A stretch of 64,000 nucleotides of DNA from an uncultured Alphaproteobacteria bacterium (GCA_937934135.1 CALHAW010000003.1:17958-81957); one strand, 5' to 3'; positions 1-9,682 are shown, counted from the first letter of the stretch. The notes: generated by a model from the letters alone, not told the origin. Numbers and translations are program-made.

Positions 1-1
1 T

Positions 2-715
2 GAGCTTAAAATGGAGATGCCAGTTGAGCGTGAAACTTTGCGTTTTTTAATGCGTGAATTGCTCCGTAAAAATAAACAAAAAAATGCTGCTATTTATATT
101 CAAATCTCAAGAGGCAGCGCCAAGCGTGATTTTAAATTCCCCGATGTCGATACACCGCAGACTTTGTTGATGATCAGTTCTGATTTTGATTATGACGGTA
201 ATGTTGGTGTTGTAAAAGGCATTCGCGTTAAAACAGTGCCAGATATAAGGTGGAAGCGACGTGACATTAAAACTGTTTTATTATTACCGCAATCTATGGC
301 GAAACAAAGCGCAGTTGATGATGGTTTAGATGATGTGTTTATGCTGGATAAAGACGGCTTTATTACCGAGGCATCGGCCAGCAATGCATGGATTGTTAAT
401 AAGGAAGGGACGCTTATAACACGGCCTGTCACACATGATATTTTAAAAGGAATTACCCGCACAGCGATCGAAAAACTATGTCGTGATGAGAATATAAAAA
501 TTGAAGAACGGGCGTTTAAACCAGAAGAAGCGTATGAGGCGATTGAAGCGTTTACGACAAGCGCTACCGCTCTGGTTACGCCAGTTGTTGAAATTAATGG
601 GCATAAAATAGCAGATGGAAAACGCGGCAAGATTACACAGAAAATTTATGAAGAATACCGCGCTTATGTTGATGGTTTACGTGGCAAACAAGTTTCTTGG
701 GAGTCGGGCCTATAA
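2..715 (+). CDS. dat: D-amino acid aminotransferase (partial, 5' end outside window)
   Basis: Class IV PLP-dependent aminotransferase that transfers the amino group of D-amino acids such as D-alanine to 2-oxoglutarate. The frame is open from base 2, so the N-terminus lies upstream of the window. Visible parts resemble the family in order: the YIQISRG segment, the DIRWKRRDIK segment whose last Lys (codon beginning near base 269) matches the PLP-binding lysine, the EASASNAW segment with the conserved Glu, and a C-terminal FTTSATALVTPV segment. A branched-chain aminotransferase or aminodeoxychorismate lyase is less likely because RWKRRDIK and KGITR are typical of D-AAT. The stop lies 2 bp before the next gene, suggesting cotranscription. 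Confidence 0.85.
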   Translation, partial: ELKMEMPVERETLRFLMRELLRKNKQKNAAIYIQISRGSAKRDFKFPDVDTPQTLLMISSDFDYDGNVGVVKGIRVKTVPDIRWKRRDIKTVLLLPQSMAKQSAVDDGLDDVFMLDKDGFITEASASNAWIVNKEGTLITRPVTHDILKGITRTAIEKLCRDENIKIEERAFKPEEAYEAIEAFTTSATALVTPVVEINGHKIADGKRGKITQKIYEEYRAYVDGLRGKQVSWESGL

Positions 716-717
716 TT

Positions 718-1356
718 ATGCGGGATCAATACAAAGCCATTATTTTTGATTGGGATGGAACGCTTGTGGATACGTGCGGTTTAATATTAGACGCGCATAA
801 TCATGTTCGTGAAGCGATGGGACATAAAAAATGGACATCAGAAGAATTTACGGGGCAGGCAAGTAAATCTGCGCGGGAATATTATCCATTGATGTATAAA
901 GAGCGCGTTGACGAAGCAATGAATATCTTAAAACAATATGTCCGTGACAATCATTTAAAATCATTAGAGCCGATGGAATATGCGCGTGAGGCGTTAAATG
1001 CTATTCAGCTTCCTATGGCGATTGTGAGCAATAAAACACACGAGTTTTTACAAGTTGAGATAGACCATTTGGGCTGGCGCGATTATTTCCAATCGGCGAT
1101 TGGGGCAGGGCATGCAGAGAAAGATAAACCGCATCCTGCACCGTTATTAATGGCTTTGGGTCAAATGCAAGATGACTTAACGCCGCAGGACATACTTTAT
1201 ATTGGTGATACGGAAACTGACCTGATGACCGCGCAAAATGCGGGATGTGATGTAGCGTTGGTACAATCAGACAGGCCGCGTCCTGATTTGGTTGCGCAGT
1301 ACACACCAACCTTTATCTGGGATGATTTAAGGTCTATAAATGAGGCTCTGCTTTAG
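718..1356 (+). CDS. HAD-superfamily phosphatase, phosphoglycolate-phosphatase-like
   Basis: A 212-residue haloacid-dehalogenase hydrolase, probably a small-molecule phosphatase of the Gph/PGPase-like subfamily with an alpha-helical cap. Motif I is FDWDGTLVDT near the N-terminus with the nucleophile and acid/base Asp; motif II is IVSNKT; the motif III lysine is in EKDKPHP; motif IV is IGDTETDLMTA. The ATG at 718 is preferred to a TTG at 697 because the TTG would overlap the upstream gene and adds residues before the FDWDGT strand. It follows the transaminase gene by 2 bp. Substrate cannot be read from sequence. Confidence 0.85.
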   Translation: MRDQYKAIIFDWDGTLVDTCGLILDAHNHVREAMGHKKWTSEEFTGQASKSAREYYPLMYKERVDEAMNILKQYVRDNHLKSLEPMEYAREALNAIQLPMAIVSNKTHEFLQVEIDHLGWRDYFQSAIGAGHAEKDKPHPAPLLMALGQMQDDLTPQDILYIGDTETDLMTAQNAGCDVALVQSDRPRPDLVAQYTPTFIWDDLRSINEALL

Positions 1357-1445
1357 GCTTATAGGCAATCCGCTTGATTTTTATAGGCTGGCGCGCTAAG
1401 ACAGGCGCAACGATAATAATAAATTAGATAAATAAGGAGCCGAAA

Positions 1446-1691
1446 ATGGCCGACAAACAACAAAATCTTCAAGACGTATTCCTCAATAAAATCCGTAAAG
1501 AAAAAATGACTGTGACGGTCTTTTTAATGAATGGTGTGAAATTACAGGGCATTATCACATGGTTTGATAATTTTTCTATGTTGATGCGCCGCGAAGGACA
1601 GGTACAGCTTGTTTATAAGCACGCAATTTCAACCATCATGCCGGGCGGTCCATTAGATCTGCAAGATGAGTCAAACAAGGATGACGCGTAA
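1446..1691 (+). CDS. hfq: RNA chaperone Hfq
   Basis: Hexameric Sm-like RNA chaperone that pairs small RNAs with mRNAs. The 81-residue protein has the usual length of short alphaproteobacterial Hfq. The Sm1 region ([20 protein letters not shown]) and the Sm2 motif [10 protein letters not shown], including the Lys-His pair of the proximal uridine-binding site, are intact. A clear AGGAG ribosome binding site lies about 7 bases before ATG. The 90-bp gap upstream could hold its own promoter. It is followed after 3 bp by hflX, the classical hfq-hflX pairing. Confidence 0.97.
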   Translation: MADKQQNLQDVFLNKIRKEKMTVTVFLMNGVKLQGIITWFDNFSMLMRREGQVQLVYKHAISTIMPGGPLDLQDESNKDDA

Positions 1692-1694
1692 GCT

Positions 1695-3032
1695 TTGTCA
1701 GATGAAATAATAGGTCTAGACGAGGTAGGCTCCGCCCTTATCATCCACCCCATATTTACCAATATCCCCACCTTACAGCGCGGGGATATTGATCAAGCGG
1801 TTGAAGAGGCGTGCGGTCTGGCCGAAGCGATTGAACTTGATATTATTGATGTGGTTCGTGCCAATGTACGCCGCATGCATCCGGGTGTTTTCTTTGGTAA
1901 AGGGACGCTTGAGAATATCTCTAAGGCTGTTTCTGAGAAAAAACCTGATATTGTGATGGTAAATTTTACTTTATCACCCGTTCAGCAACGGAATTTAGAA
2001 AAAGAATTAAAATGTAAAATTATTGATCGAACAGGGTTGATCCTTGAAATTTTTGGTACCCGCGCGCAAACAAAAGAAGGCCGCATTCAAGTTGAGTTAG
2101 CGCAGCTAGAATATCAGCGCTCCCGCCTTGTAAAAGCATGGTCGCATTTGGAGCGTCAACGCGGCGGCACTAGCTTTATTGGTGGACCAGGGGAAAGCCA
2201 ATTAGAGATAGATAAGCGCCTGATTGCGGAGCGCATTCGTAACCTAAAACGTGAATTAGAAAAGGTGCGTAAAACCCGTGAATTGGGCCGTAAGGCGCGT
2301 GAACGTGTCCCGTTTCCTGTTGTCGCACTTATTGGGTATACCAATGCGGGCAAATCAACATTATTTAACCGTGTAACAGGTGCGAATGTGTTTGCCAAAG
2401 ATTTACTCTTTGCAACGCTTGATCCGACACTGCGTAAGATTGAATTACCATCAGGACGAACGGTGATTTTATCAGATACGGTTGGGTTTATTACTGATCT
2501 TCCTACGCATCTTATCGAAGCTTTTCGCGCGACGCTTGATCAAACACAATATGCGGATGTAATTTTACATGTGCGTGATTCAACGCAGACTGATTATGAC
2601 GCGCATAAAAAAGATGTAATGGCCATTATGAAAGATTTAGGCATTGAATATGAAAGCGATGAGCGGATATTTGAAGTGGTTAATAAGATTGATATCTGCA
2701 CGCAAACGCGCCGCAATGATATTGAACGAGACAGTAAGTTTAACGAAAACACATTCTCTATCTCCGCCCAAACGGGTGAGGGGGTAGAGGAAATGCTTCA
2801 AATGATTGATGAGTTTCTATCGCGCCACCGTTTGCATTGCCAATATGATATTCCGATGTCTGATGGGAAAGCGCTTGCATGGCTCTATCAACATGGTGAA
2901 GTGATTGAGGCGAAAAATATGCCTGATAATAACCAAGACGTCACGCGCCTTTTGGTGCATATTGATGAAGCAAACCAGAATCGTTTTGAAGGACTTTTCC
3001 CTTATAAGGATATAACCCATGCCGCAGATTAA
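1695..3032 (+). CDS. hflX: GTPase HflX
   Basis: Ribosome-associated GTPase that splits stalled or heat-damaged ribosomes. The 445-residue product has the N-terminal HflX nucleotide-binding region (GVFFGKGTLENI), the linker FIGGPGESQLEIDKR, and the G domain: G1 GYTNAGKST, G3 DTVGFI, G4 NKID. Translation probably starts at TTG 1695, 3 bp after hfq, because no ATG precedes residue 61 and homology begins earlier; an AAGGA lies about 13 bases upstream. Its end overlaps the next ORF by 14 bp, so three genes from hfq are likely cotranscribed. Confidence 0.95.
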   Translation: MSDEIIGLDEVGSALIIHPIFTNIPTLQRGDIDQAVEEACGLAEAIELDIIDVVRANVRRMHPGVFFGKGTLENISKAVSEKKPDIVMVNFTLSPVQQRNLEKELKCKIIDRTGLILEIFGTRAQTKEGRIQVELAQLEYQRSRLVKAWSHLERQRGGTSFIGGPGESQLEIDKRLIAERIRNLKRELEKVRKTRELGRKARERVPFPVVALIGYTNAGKSTLFNRVTGANVFAKDLLFATLDPTLRKIELPSGRTVILSDTVGFITDLPTHLIEAFRATLDQTQYADVILHVRDSTQTDYDAHKKDVMAIMKDLGIEYESDERIFEVVNKIDICTQTRRNDIERDSKFNENTFSISAQTGEGVEEMLQMIDEFLSRHRLHCQYDIPMSDGKALAWLYQHGEVIEAKNMPDNNQDVTRLLVHIDEANQNRFEGLFPYKDITHAAD

Positions 3033-3840
3033 TCCTGAAAAAATATCAACCTATATCCGTGATGTCGCGGCGGAGAAAATCACGCCGCGCTTTCGTCATT
3101 TACAAGAACATGAAATTTCAACCAAATCTGGCCCAACGGATCTGGTGACGATTGCCGATATTGAAGCAGAGGAAGCGCTTACAGCTATTTTTAAAGACTT
3201 ACTGCCCGGATCTCACGTCGTGGGGGAGGAAGCTGTGTCTAAAGGTGAAATTGATATAAGCCTTCTGGCGACGGAAGAAGGATATGTTTGGGTGATTGAC
3301 CCTGTTGATGGAACAGGGAATTTTGCGGATGGTAATGAGAAGTTTGGATGTATTGTTGCGCTCGTCAAAGGGGGACAAACAATCCAGAGCTGGATTTTGG
3401 ATATCCCGCAAGATCACATGGCAATAGCAGAGCAGGGGGCGGGTGTTGAAATAAACGGCGCCCGTGTTACTTATCTCATCATGGTCACGCCGTTAAAAGA
3501 CACGCGTGGGTTTATTAGCCGAAAATTTCTTCCGCAAAAAATGCGCGATGAATTACGCGATGTATTGGATGAACAATTTGGCAATATCGAAACATATGTT
3601 TGTTGCGCGCATGAATATTTGGATATTTTAAAAGGGAAGTCTTTTTTTTCAATGTATTCGCGCATTCGCCCGTGGGATCATCTGGCGGGTGCGATGATGC
3701 TGAGTGAGGCGGGTGGTTATATCCGTAAATGGGATGGATCAGCATATAAGCCGGGCGACGAACGCGGCGGTTTAATTTGTACAGATACAAATGAAACGTG
3801 GCAGCAAATTTATGATTTGTTGTTGAAGGATTATCGATGA
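3019..3840 (+). CDS. Inositol monophosphatase family protein
   Basis: Mg2+-dependent, Li+-sensitive-type phosphatase of 273 residues in the IMPase/CysQ/HisN-like superfamily. Metal-binding signatures are present: GEEAVS, then WVIDPVDGTGNFADG, and the C-terminal RPWDHLAGAMMLSEAGG. The substrate (inositol phosphate, histidinol phosphate or PAP) cannot be decided. It differs clearly from the SuhB-like paralogue at 31.1 kb, so the two probably act on different substrates. ATG 3019 overlaps the hflX end by 14 bp, implying translational coupling. The gene ends 24 bp before the convergent mazG end. Confidence 0.88.
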   Translation: MPQINPEKISTYIRDVAAEKITPRFRHLQEHEISTKSGPTDLVTIADIEAEEALTAIFKDLLPGSHVVGEEAVSKGEIDISLLATEEGYVWVIDPVDGTGNFADGNEKFGCIVALVKGGQTIQSWILDIPQDHMAIAEQGAGVEINGARVTYLIMVTPLKDTRGFISRKFLPQKMRDELRDVLDEQFGNIETYVCCAHEYLDILKGKSFFSMYSRIRPWDHLAGAMMLSEAGGYIRKWDGSAYKPGDERGGLICTDTNETWQQIYDLLLKDYR

Positions 3841-3864
3841 GGGTGATTTTTGGGGTGTTTCATA

Positions 3865-4659
3865 TTATTTCTGCTTTTCCCAAAGTTTTAGCATTTCATC
3901 TAACGATAGCGCTTTAAAATCCATATTATTTTTCTTACAGTCGGCTTCCATGCCCTTAAAACGCTTAATAAACTTCTTATTGGCTTTACGGAGCGCTTCT
4001 TCCGAATCGAGGCCGTTCATGCGGCCATAATTGACGAGGCAAAAGAGTAAATCGCCAAATTCTTCTTCTTTATCAACATGCTGCGCCGCTTCTTTAAACT
4101 CAATAATTTCTTCTTCGACCTTTGCAAATGCATCCTCAGCGTTTTGCCATTCAAAATTTACTTTTGCGGCTTTTTTCTGTAGTTTTTGTGCGCGGAGCAG
4201 GGCGGGTAGCCCCTTTGTAACACCATCAAGCGCCCCGCTTTTACCCCCTCCCGCATGAAGCTCTTTGTCTTTTTGTTGTTCCCAAATATCTGTTACGGCG
4301 TCGGCATTGGCCGCATTTATGTTTCCAAACACATGCGGATGACGTGATATCATCTTATCTGCAACGCTCTTGGCAACGTCATCAAAGTCAAACAAAGCGT
4401 CCTCAGCCGCCATTTGCGTGTAATAAATGACCTGTAAGAGCAAATCGCCCAGCTCAGCCTTCAATTCATCCATATCACCATTTTCTATCGCATCGGCAAC
4501 CTCATAGGCTTCTTCGATGGTGTATTTAACGATGGATTTAAAATCTTGCTCTCTATCCCACGGGCAACCTTGTGTTGGATCGCGCAAGCACGCCATGACC
4601 CATTTGAGCTTATCAATAGCGTGTGAGAAGTCCTTATCTTGTTTGATGGGTATATTCAT
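3865..4659 (-). CDS. mazG: Nucleoside triphosphate pyrophosphohydrolase MazG
   Basis: Hydrolyses NTPs/dNTPs to NMP and pyrophosphate, a house-cleaning and stringent-response-damping role. At 264 residues it matches the two-domain E. coli-type MazG. The N-terminal repeat shows CPWDREQDF, EEAYEVADAI and ELGDLLLQVIYYTQMA; the second repeat shows KVEEEIIEFKEA and EEEFGDLLFCLVNYGR, with the EEx(12-)ExxD-type metal-binding pattern in both. It is transcribed away from tatD across a 140-bp A+T-rich gap, where I see no gene and which may carry its promoter. Confidence 0.95.
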   Translation of the reverse strand: MNIPIKQDKDFSHAIDKLKWVMACLRDPTQGCPWDREQDFKSIVKYTIEEAYEVADAIENGDMDELKAELGDLLLQVIYYTQMAAEDALFDFDDVAKSVADKMISRHPHVFGNINAANADAVTDIWEQQKDKELHAGGGKSGALDGVTKGLPALLRAQKLQKKAAKVNFEWQNAEDAFAKVEEEIIEFKEAAQHVDKEEEFGDLLFCLVNYGRMNGLDSEEALRKANKKFIKRFKGMEADCKKNNMDFKALSLDEMLKLWEKQK

Positions 4660-4799
4660 ATGCTTATAAGCCTATAGGGAATGCAAAAGGGCATCCATAC
4701 ACACGCACCCATGATCCACAGATGATAATAATATTGATGTGATAATATATATTATGGAAATTAAAAGATATTCTTCAAAATAGAACGCTTCGGAATATT

Positions 4800-5624
4800 T
4801 TAAGCTGCTTTACTTGGCTCGTTATACGTCTTTTGCGCTTTATCGAATAATCTAAAGAAATTCTGTGTTGTTTGCGCCGCAAGCTCTTCTTCACGCAGAT
4901 TAAATAGATCAGCAATAAATTGGCCTGTGTGACGTACATAGGCTGGCTCATTGGTTTCACCACGGTGCGGCATTGGCGCCAAAAATGGCGCGTCTGTTTC
5001 TACTAGGATTTTATCCAGCGGGACTGTTTTTACGATGTCTTGCAATGCGGTGTTCTTTTTAAACGTCACCATACCTGAAAATGACATATAAAAGCCTTCA
5101 TCGATTGATTGTTGTGCGAGTGTCTCATTAGAGCTGAAACAATGCATTAAAACCTTCGTTGCGCCGTCACAGGCGCCTTCTTCGCGTAAGATTTTAATCG
5201 TGTCTTCCTCTGCATCGCGTGTGTGAATAATAAGCGGTAATCCCGTTTCTTTGGCGGCCTGAATTTGTTTTCTGAACATCATGCCTTGGTCTTCACGCGG
5301 GGCATAATCATAAAAATAATCTAAGCCCGCTTCTCCAATACCAATAATTTTATCATGCTGATTGGCCAGTGAAATGATGTCATCCAGTGGGATGTCTTTT
5401 TCGGTTTCAACGCCGGCGCTGTGAGGATGTGTTCCGATAGAACACCACACATTATCATGTGCGTTCGTAATATTTAATAACTCATCAAGCTCTTCACTGA
5501 TACGGCAACAAATGGTTTGTAAGCCATCAACACCGTTTTCTTTGGCGCGCGCAATAATCTCTGGGGGTGTTCCCGCTTCGCTAATATTCTTATGGTTTAA
5601 ATGACAATGACTATCGATCCACAT
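4800..5624 (-). CDS. TatD-family DNase / metal-dependent hydrolase
   Basis: TIM-barrel hydrolase of the TatD/YcfH family, 274 residues. Metal ligands are seen as DSHCHL at the N-terminus, GEAGLDY, IHTRDAEEDT, MHCFS and VETDAPFLAP. The start at 5624 gives the canonical MWIDSHCHL N-terminus; an upstream in-frame ATG at 5687 would overlap metG by more than 50 bp and adds unrelated residues. The gap to the metG stop is 7 bp, so the two are almost certainly cotranscribed, as in many bacteria. Confidence 0.93.
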   Translation of the reverse strand: MWIDSHCHLNHKNISEAGTPPEIIARAKENGVDGLQTICCRISEELDELLNITNAHDNVWCSIGTHPHSAGVETEKDIPLDDIISLANQHDKIIGIGEAGLDYFYDYAPREDQGMMFRKQIQAAKETGLPLIIHTRDAEEDTIKILREEGACDGATKVLMHCFSSNETLAQQSIDEGFYMSFSGMVTFKKNTALQDIVKTVPLDKILVETDAPFLAPMPHRGETNEPAYVRHTGQFIADLFNLREEELAAQTTQNFFRLFDKAQKTYNEPSKAA

Positions 5625-5631
5625 GTGAAAA

Positions 5632-7209
5632 CTACGCCGCCTTTTCTGCTGTATCAATACGTGGGAAAATGCCTTCGGGTTTATCAATTTCTGTTCCGCT
5701 TTTCAGCATATAATCTTTAGAGATATGAGCATATTGTCGCTCCCCCTCTCCTATTTTAAGTTGGTTCAAAATACGGTTGGCGGATTCTGGTGTAATGGCT
5801 TGCATTAAAATGCCAAGAACGCGAACAACCTCAGCCAGAACATAAAGCACTGTTTCCATGCGCTGAGGGTCTGTTTTCTTCAATCCCCATGGCGCTTGGG
5901 CGTCCACATATCCGTTGGCTTCAATAACAAGCTTAAAAATTGCCTCTAAGGCGCGATTAAAGCGCATCTTATCGCACTCTTCTCTTACGGCTTCAAGCGC
6001 GCGGTCATGAGCATGATTAAGGAGTTTTTTATCATCATCGTTAAAATCGCCCGGCACTGGAATTTTCGCATCACAATTTTTGTAGATCATTGAAAGGCTT
6101 CGCTGTGCCAAGTTCCCAAGACCATTGGCCAAGTCACTATTAATACGTTGTACGGCAAACTCATGAGAGAAATTCCCATCTTGTCCGTGCGATACTTCAC
6201 GCATTAAAAGGTAACGCGTTTGGTCTAAGCCATAGGCATCAATCATATCTTGCGGTGCAACAACATTACCGACAGATTTTGACATTTTCACGCCGTTCAC
6301 ATTAATGAAGCCATGGGCAAATACTTTTTTAGGCATGTCCAAATTGGCGGCCATTAAAAAAGCAGGCCAGTAGATACAATGGAAGCGAATAATATCTTTC
6401 CCAATCACATGATAATCTGCAGGCCAATATTTTTTATAACTCTCTGACTCTGTTTCAGGAAAACCAACACCTGTAATGTAATTAGTTAACGCATCCAGCC
6501 ATACATACATGACATGTTTGTCATCATCAGGGACAGGAACGCCCCATTTGAAATTGGTTCGTGAAATAGAAATATCCTGGAGGCCAGATTTAACGAAAGA
6601 GATAATCTCATTTCGGCGTGATTCAGGTTCAATATATTCAGGGTGATTTTGATAGAGCGCTAATAATTTGTCACCATAGGCAGACAGGCGGAAAAAATAA
6701 CTCTCCTGTTCTACCCATTCAACGGGCGCACCAGTCGGGGCAAGCTTGTGCTTGTTTCCATCGGCATCCGCGGCATCGGTAAGCTCCCCTTCGGTGAAAT
6801 AGGCCTCATCACGGACAGAATACCACCCTGCATATTTATCGAGGTAAATATCATCAGGATTATTTTCTTTGATCATATTCCAAATCGCTTTGGAGGCTTC
6901 GTAATGGCGTGGTTCTGTCGTACGGATGAAATCATCGTTAGAGATATTGAGCTGGCTCGTCATATCAATGAATTTTTGAGCAATTTTATCGCAGAAGTCT
7001 TTTGGCTCCATTCCTTGATCTTCAGCTGTTTTAGCGACCTTTTGACCGTGTTCATCCGTCCCCGTCAAAAACATCACATCAAACCCATCAAGGCGCTTAT
7101 GCCGCGCCATAACATCGGTCAAAATTTGCTCATAAGCATGCCCCAAATGCGGCGCTCCGTTTACGTAAGAGATAGCAGTGGTAATATAGAAGGGTTTTTT
7201 ATCAGTCAT
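5632..7209 (-). CDS. metG: Methionyl-tRNA synthetase
   Basis: Class I aminoacyl-tRNA synthetase charging tRNA-Met, 525 residues. The HIGH-like motif is APHLGHAYEQ near residue 22, the TGTDEHGQK segment is intact, and KMSKSVGNVV is the KMSKS loop. There is no C-terminal EMAP/tRNA-binding domain and no zinc-knuckle cysteine set in the connective peptide, which fits the short alphaproteobacterial form. ATG 7209 starts MTDKKPFYITTA; the in-frame extension to 7284 runs into the divergent miaB and is rejected. Only 57 bp separate it from miaB on the other strand. Confidence 0.97.
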   Translation of the reverse strand: MTDKKPFYITTAISYVNGAPHLGHAYEQILTDVMARHKRLDGFDVMFLTGTDEHGQKVAKTAEDQGMEPKDFCDKIAQKFIDMTSQLNISNDDFIRTTEPRHYEASKAIWNMIKENNPDDIYLDKYAGWYSVRDEAYFTEGELTDAADADGNKHKLAPTGAPVEWVEQESYFFRLSAYGDKLLALYQNHPEYIEPESRRNEIISFVKSGLQDISISRTNFKWGVPVPDDDKHVMYVWLDALTNYITGVGFPETESESYKKYWPADYHVIGKDIIRFHCIYWPAFLMAANLDMPKKVFAHGFINVNGVKMSKSVGNVVAPQDMIDAYGLDQTRYLLMREVSHGQDGNFSHEFAVQRINSDLANGLGNLAQRSLSMIYKNCDAKIPVPGDFNDDDKKLLNHAHDRALEAVREECDKMRFNRALEAIFKLVIEANGYVDAQAPWGLKKTDPQRMETVLYVLAEVVRVLGILMQAITPESANRILNQLKIGEGERQYAHISKDYMLKSGTEIDKPEGIFPRIDTAEKAA

Positions 7210-7266
7210 TTTATAAGTGTTTCTCTTGCCTTTGGGACGGTAATTGTGGTTTATACCGTACTTGAT

Positions 7267-8613
7267 ATGACTAAAAACACGCAAGCGAAAAAGCTCTATA
7301 TAAAGACATGGGGATGTCAGATGAATGTTTATGATTCATCGCGCATGGCGGATATCTTGCGCCCGCTTGGTTATGCGCAGGTGGATGTGCCTGAAGATGC
7401 GGACATGATGATCTTGAATACCTGCCACATTCGTGAAAAAGCGACAGACAAGGTTTTCTCTGAAATTGGCCGCCTTAAGAAACATAAAGACGAAAAAGAA
7501 GCTAAGGGTGGCAAGATGTTGATGGCGGTTGCTGGATGTGTGGCGCAGGCCGAAGGTGATTTCATTCTTCAACGCGCGCCCGTCATTGATATGGTCTTTG
7601 GCCCACAAACTTATCATGAATTACCTGAAATGGTGTTAAAAGCCAACGGAAATGAGCGCGTGGTGAATACCGACTTCCCCACTATTTCAAAATTTGATCA
7701 CTTCCCTGAAGAACAAAATCAGGGTGCGGCGGCATTTCTTTCTATTCAGGAAGGGTGTGATAAGTTTTGTACATTCTGCGTTGTGCCTTATACACGCGGT
7801 GCGGAATATTCCCGCCCTGTTGCAAAAATTATCGACGAAGCCAAAAAGCTTGTTGATCAGGGCGCAAAAGAAATCACTTTGCTGGGGCAGAATGTAAACG
7901 CTTATCACGGTGAAAATAGTGATGGTAAAATCTGGGGTTTAGGCCGCTTGATTGAGGCTGTGGCGGAAGTCAAGGGTGTGGAGCAAATTCGCTATACGAC
8001 CTCCCATCCGCGTGATGTCGATGAAGGGTTGATTAACGCCCACCGCGATATTCAAAAGCTTGCCCCATTTCTCCATTTGCCTGTGCAAAGTGGGTCAGAT
8101 AAAATCTTGAAAGCCATGAATCGCAAACATACAGGTGATAGATATCGTGAAATTATTGCGGATATACGTAAAGCGCGCTCTGATATTGTGTTTTCGTCTG
8201 ATTTTATCGTGGGCTTCCCTGGTGAAACAGACCAAGACCATGAGGACACAATGCAGTTGATCCGTGATGTGGTGTTTGCCAGTGCGTATTCTTTCAAATA
8301 CTCCGCCCGCCCCGGTACGCCTGCAGCGAATATGAGTGCGTTGGTGCGTGAAGATGTAAAAACAGCGCGTTTAACCGAAATTCAGGATTTAATCGCAGCG
8401 CAGTATTTTGATTTTAATAAAGCGTCCATTGGTAAGACAATGTCCGTTCTTTTTGAACGTAAAGGTAAAAAAGAAGGCCAGCTTCAAGGGCGCACCCCTT
8501 TCTTTCAGGCCGTTAATGCCGAAGCCAATGACCGCCTACTGGGTCAATTTGTGGATGTCACCATCACCGCCGCCACGCCCAACGCGTTGGTTGGTGAAGT
8601 GAAAACAATCTAA
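7267..8613 (+). CDS. miaB: tRNA-2-methylthio-N6-isopentenyladenosine methylthiotransferase MiaB
   Basis: Radical-SAM enzyme that methylthiolates i6A37 in tRNAs reading UNN codons; 448 residues. The N-terminal UPF0004 domain supplies three cluster cysteines (TWGCQMN, NTCHIR, AGCVAQ), the radical-SAM motif is CDKFCTFC around residue 160, and a C-terminal TRAM-like segment ends VGEVKT. The ATG at 7267 gives a normal N-terminus; the open frame extending upstream to 6748 is antisense to metG. It opens the conserved miaB-phoH-ybeY-corC-lnt series. Confidence 0.97.
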   Translation: MTKNTQAKKLYIKTWGCQMNVYDSSRMADILRPLGYAQVDVPEDADMMILNTCHIREKATDKVFSEIGRLKKHKDEKEAKGGKMLMAVAGCVAQAEGDFILQRAPVIDMVFGPQTYHELPEMVLKANGNERVVNTDFPTISKFDHFPEEQNQGAAAFLSIQEGCDKFCTFCVVPYTRGAEYSRPVAKIIDEAKKLVDQGAKEITLLGQNVNAYHGENSDGKIWGLGRLIEAVAEVKGVEQIRYTTSHPRDVDEGLINAHRDIQKLAPFLHLPVQSGSDKILKAMNRKHTGDRYREIIADIRKARSDIVFSSDFIVGFPGETDQDHEDTMQLIRDVVFASAYSFKYSARPGTPAANMSALVREDVKTARLTEIQDLIAAQYFDFNKASIGKTMSVLFERKGKKEGQLQGRTPFFQAVNAEANDRLLGQFVDVTITAATPNALVGEVKTI

Positions 8614-8665
8614 AATATTGCTTAAATTCCTGATTTTTATGCTAAAATAGAGACTTAACCACTGA

Positions 8666-9682
8666 TTGAGGCAGGACATAGCAAATTCAGATAATTCCAA
8701 TGAGGGGCAGAGCATTTCCCTGTCATTCGACGATAATGCCCTCCTTCCTTACCTTTACGGCCCTCAAAGCAGCCATTTACGCCATCTTGAAACGGCGCTT
8801 TCCGTTGATATTTCAACGCGTGCAAACACACTTGCAGTACGCGGAGAGCAGGATAAAATTGAACAGACACGGCAGATTCTTGAAATGCTGTGGGAGAAGA
8901 TTACGCGTAAACAAGATGTTACAACCCAAGAAATAGATGCGGCGGTACGATTTATGAATAAAAAATCAAGCAATAACAATTCACAAGAAGATAAAGTTAA
9001 ACCACTTTATGAAGAAAAATCAGGCATAAAAACCTCGAAAAACAAGATACTGTCCCCCCGTTCCCCCAATCAGGCCAAATATATTGAGGCAATACGCAGT
9101 CATGATATGGTATTCGGTATTGGCCCTGCGGGAACAGGGAAAACATATCTGGCTGTGGCATGTGCCGTTGAAATGTACCAAGCAGGCCTGATTGAGCGCA
9201 TGGTGTTCTGCCGTCCTGCGGTGGAGGCAGGCGAAAATCTCGGTTTTCTCCCCGGTGATATGCTGGAGAAAATTGACCCTTATTTACGTCCCATTTATGA
9301 TGCGCTGCACGATATGATGCCAACAGACGATATTCCGAAAAAGATGGAAAAAGGTGAAATAGAGATCGCTCCTCTCGCCTTTATGCGCGGTAGAACCTTA
9401 AAAAATGCTTTTGTTGTACTGGACGAGGCGCAAAATACGACCTCTATGCAGATGAAAATGTTTTTAACTCGTATGGGGGAAGGCACGCGTATGGTGATCA
9501 CGGGTGATCCTTCACAAACAGATTTACCCAACCATCAACGCTCTGGCTTAAAAGAAGCGATGACGATCCTCGATAGTATTGAAGAAGTGCCGTTTGTGCA
9601 TTTTACGGCTAAGGATGTGGTGCGTCATAAATTAGTAACCAAAATAATCGAGGCGTATGACAAGCATGACATCCGTGGATAA
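8666..9682 (+). CDS. phoH: PhoH-family ATPase (YbeZ-like)
   Basis: P-loop ATPase/RNA-associated protein that usually works with the endoribonuclease YbeY. The N-terminal KH-like region (LYGPQSSHLRHLE) is followed by Walker A GPAGTGKTYLA near residue 152 and Walker B FVVLDEAQNTT. The start is unclear: the TTG at 8666 lacks a good upstream ribosome binding site, whereas GAGG at 8668-8671 sits 6 bases before an ATA codon at 8678. No ATG exists until far inside the domain. The end overlaps ybeY by 26 bp. Confidence 0.92.
   Translation: MRQDIANSDNSNEGQSISLSFDDNALLPYLYGPQSSHLRHLETALSVDISTRANTLAVRGEQDKIEQTRQILEMLWEKITRKQDVTTQEIDAAVRFMNKKSSNNNSQEDKVKPLYEEKSGIKTSKNKILSPRSPNQAKYIEAIRSHDMVFGIGPAGTGKTYLAVACAVEMYQAGLIERMVFCRPAVEAGENLGFLPGDMLEKIDPYLRPIYDALHDMMPTDDIPKKMEKGEIEIAPLAFMRGRTLKNAFVVLDEAQNTTSMQMKMFLTRMGEGTRMVITGDPSQTDLPNHQRSGLKEAMTILDSIEEVPFVHFTAKDVVRHKLVTKIIEAYDKHDIRG

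Noticed and set aside
1354..4676. Similar AGGCTTATARGC stretches before hfq and before mazG
   Set aside because: Only two short A+T-rich matches with different surroundings; chance similarity cannot be excluded.
6748..7266. 173-codon upstream extension of the miaB frame
   Set aside because: It is antisense to metG; miaB has a normal N-terminus at 7267.
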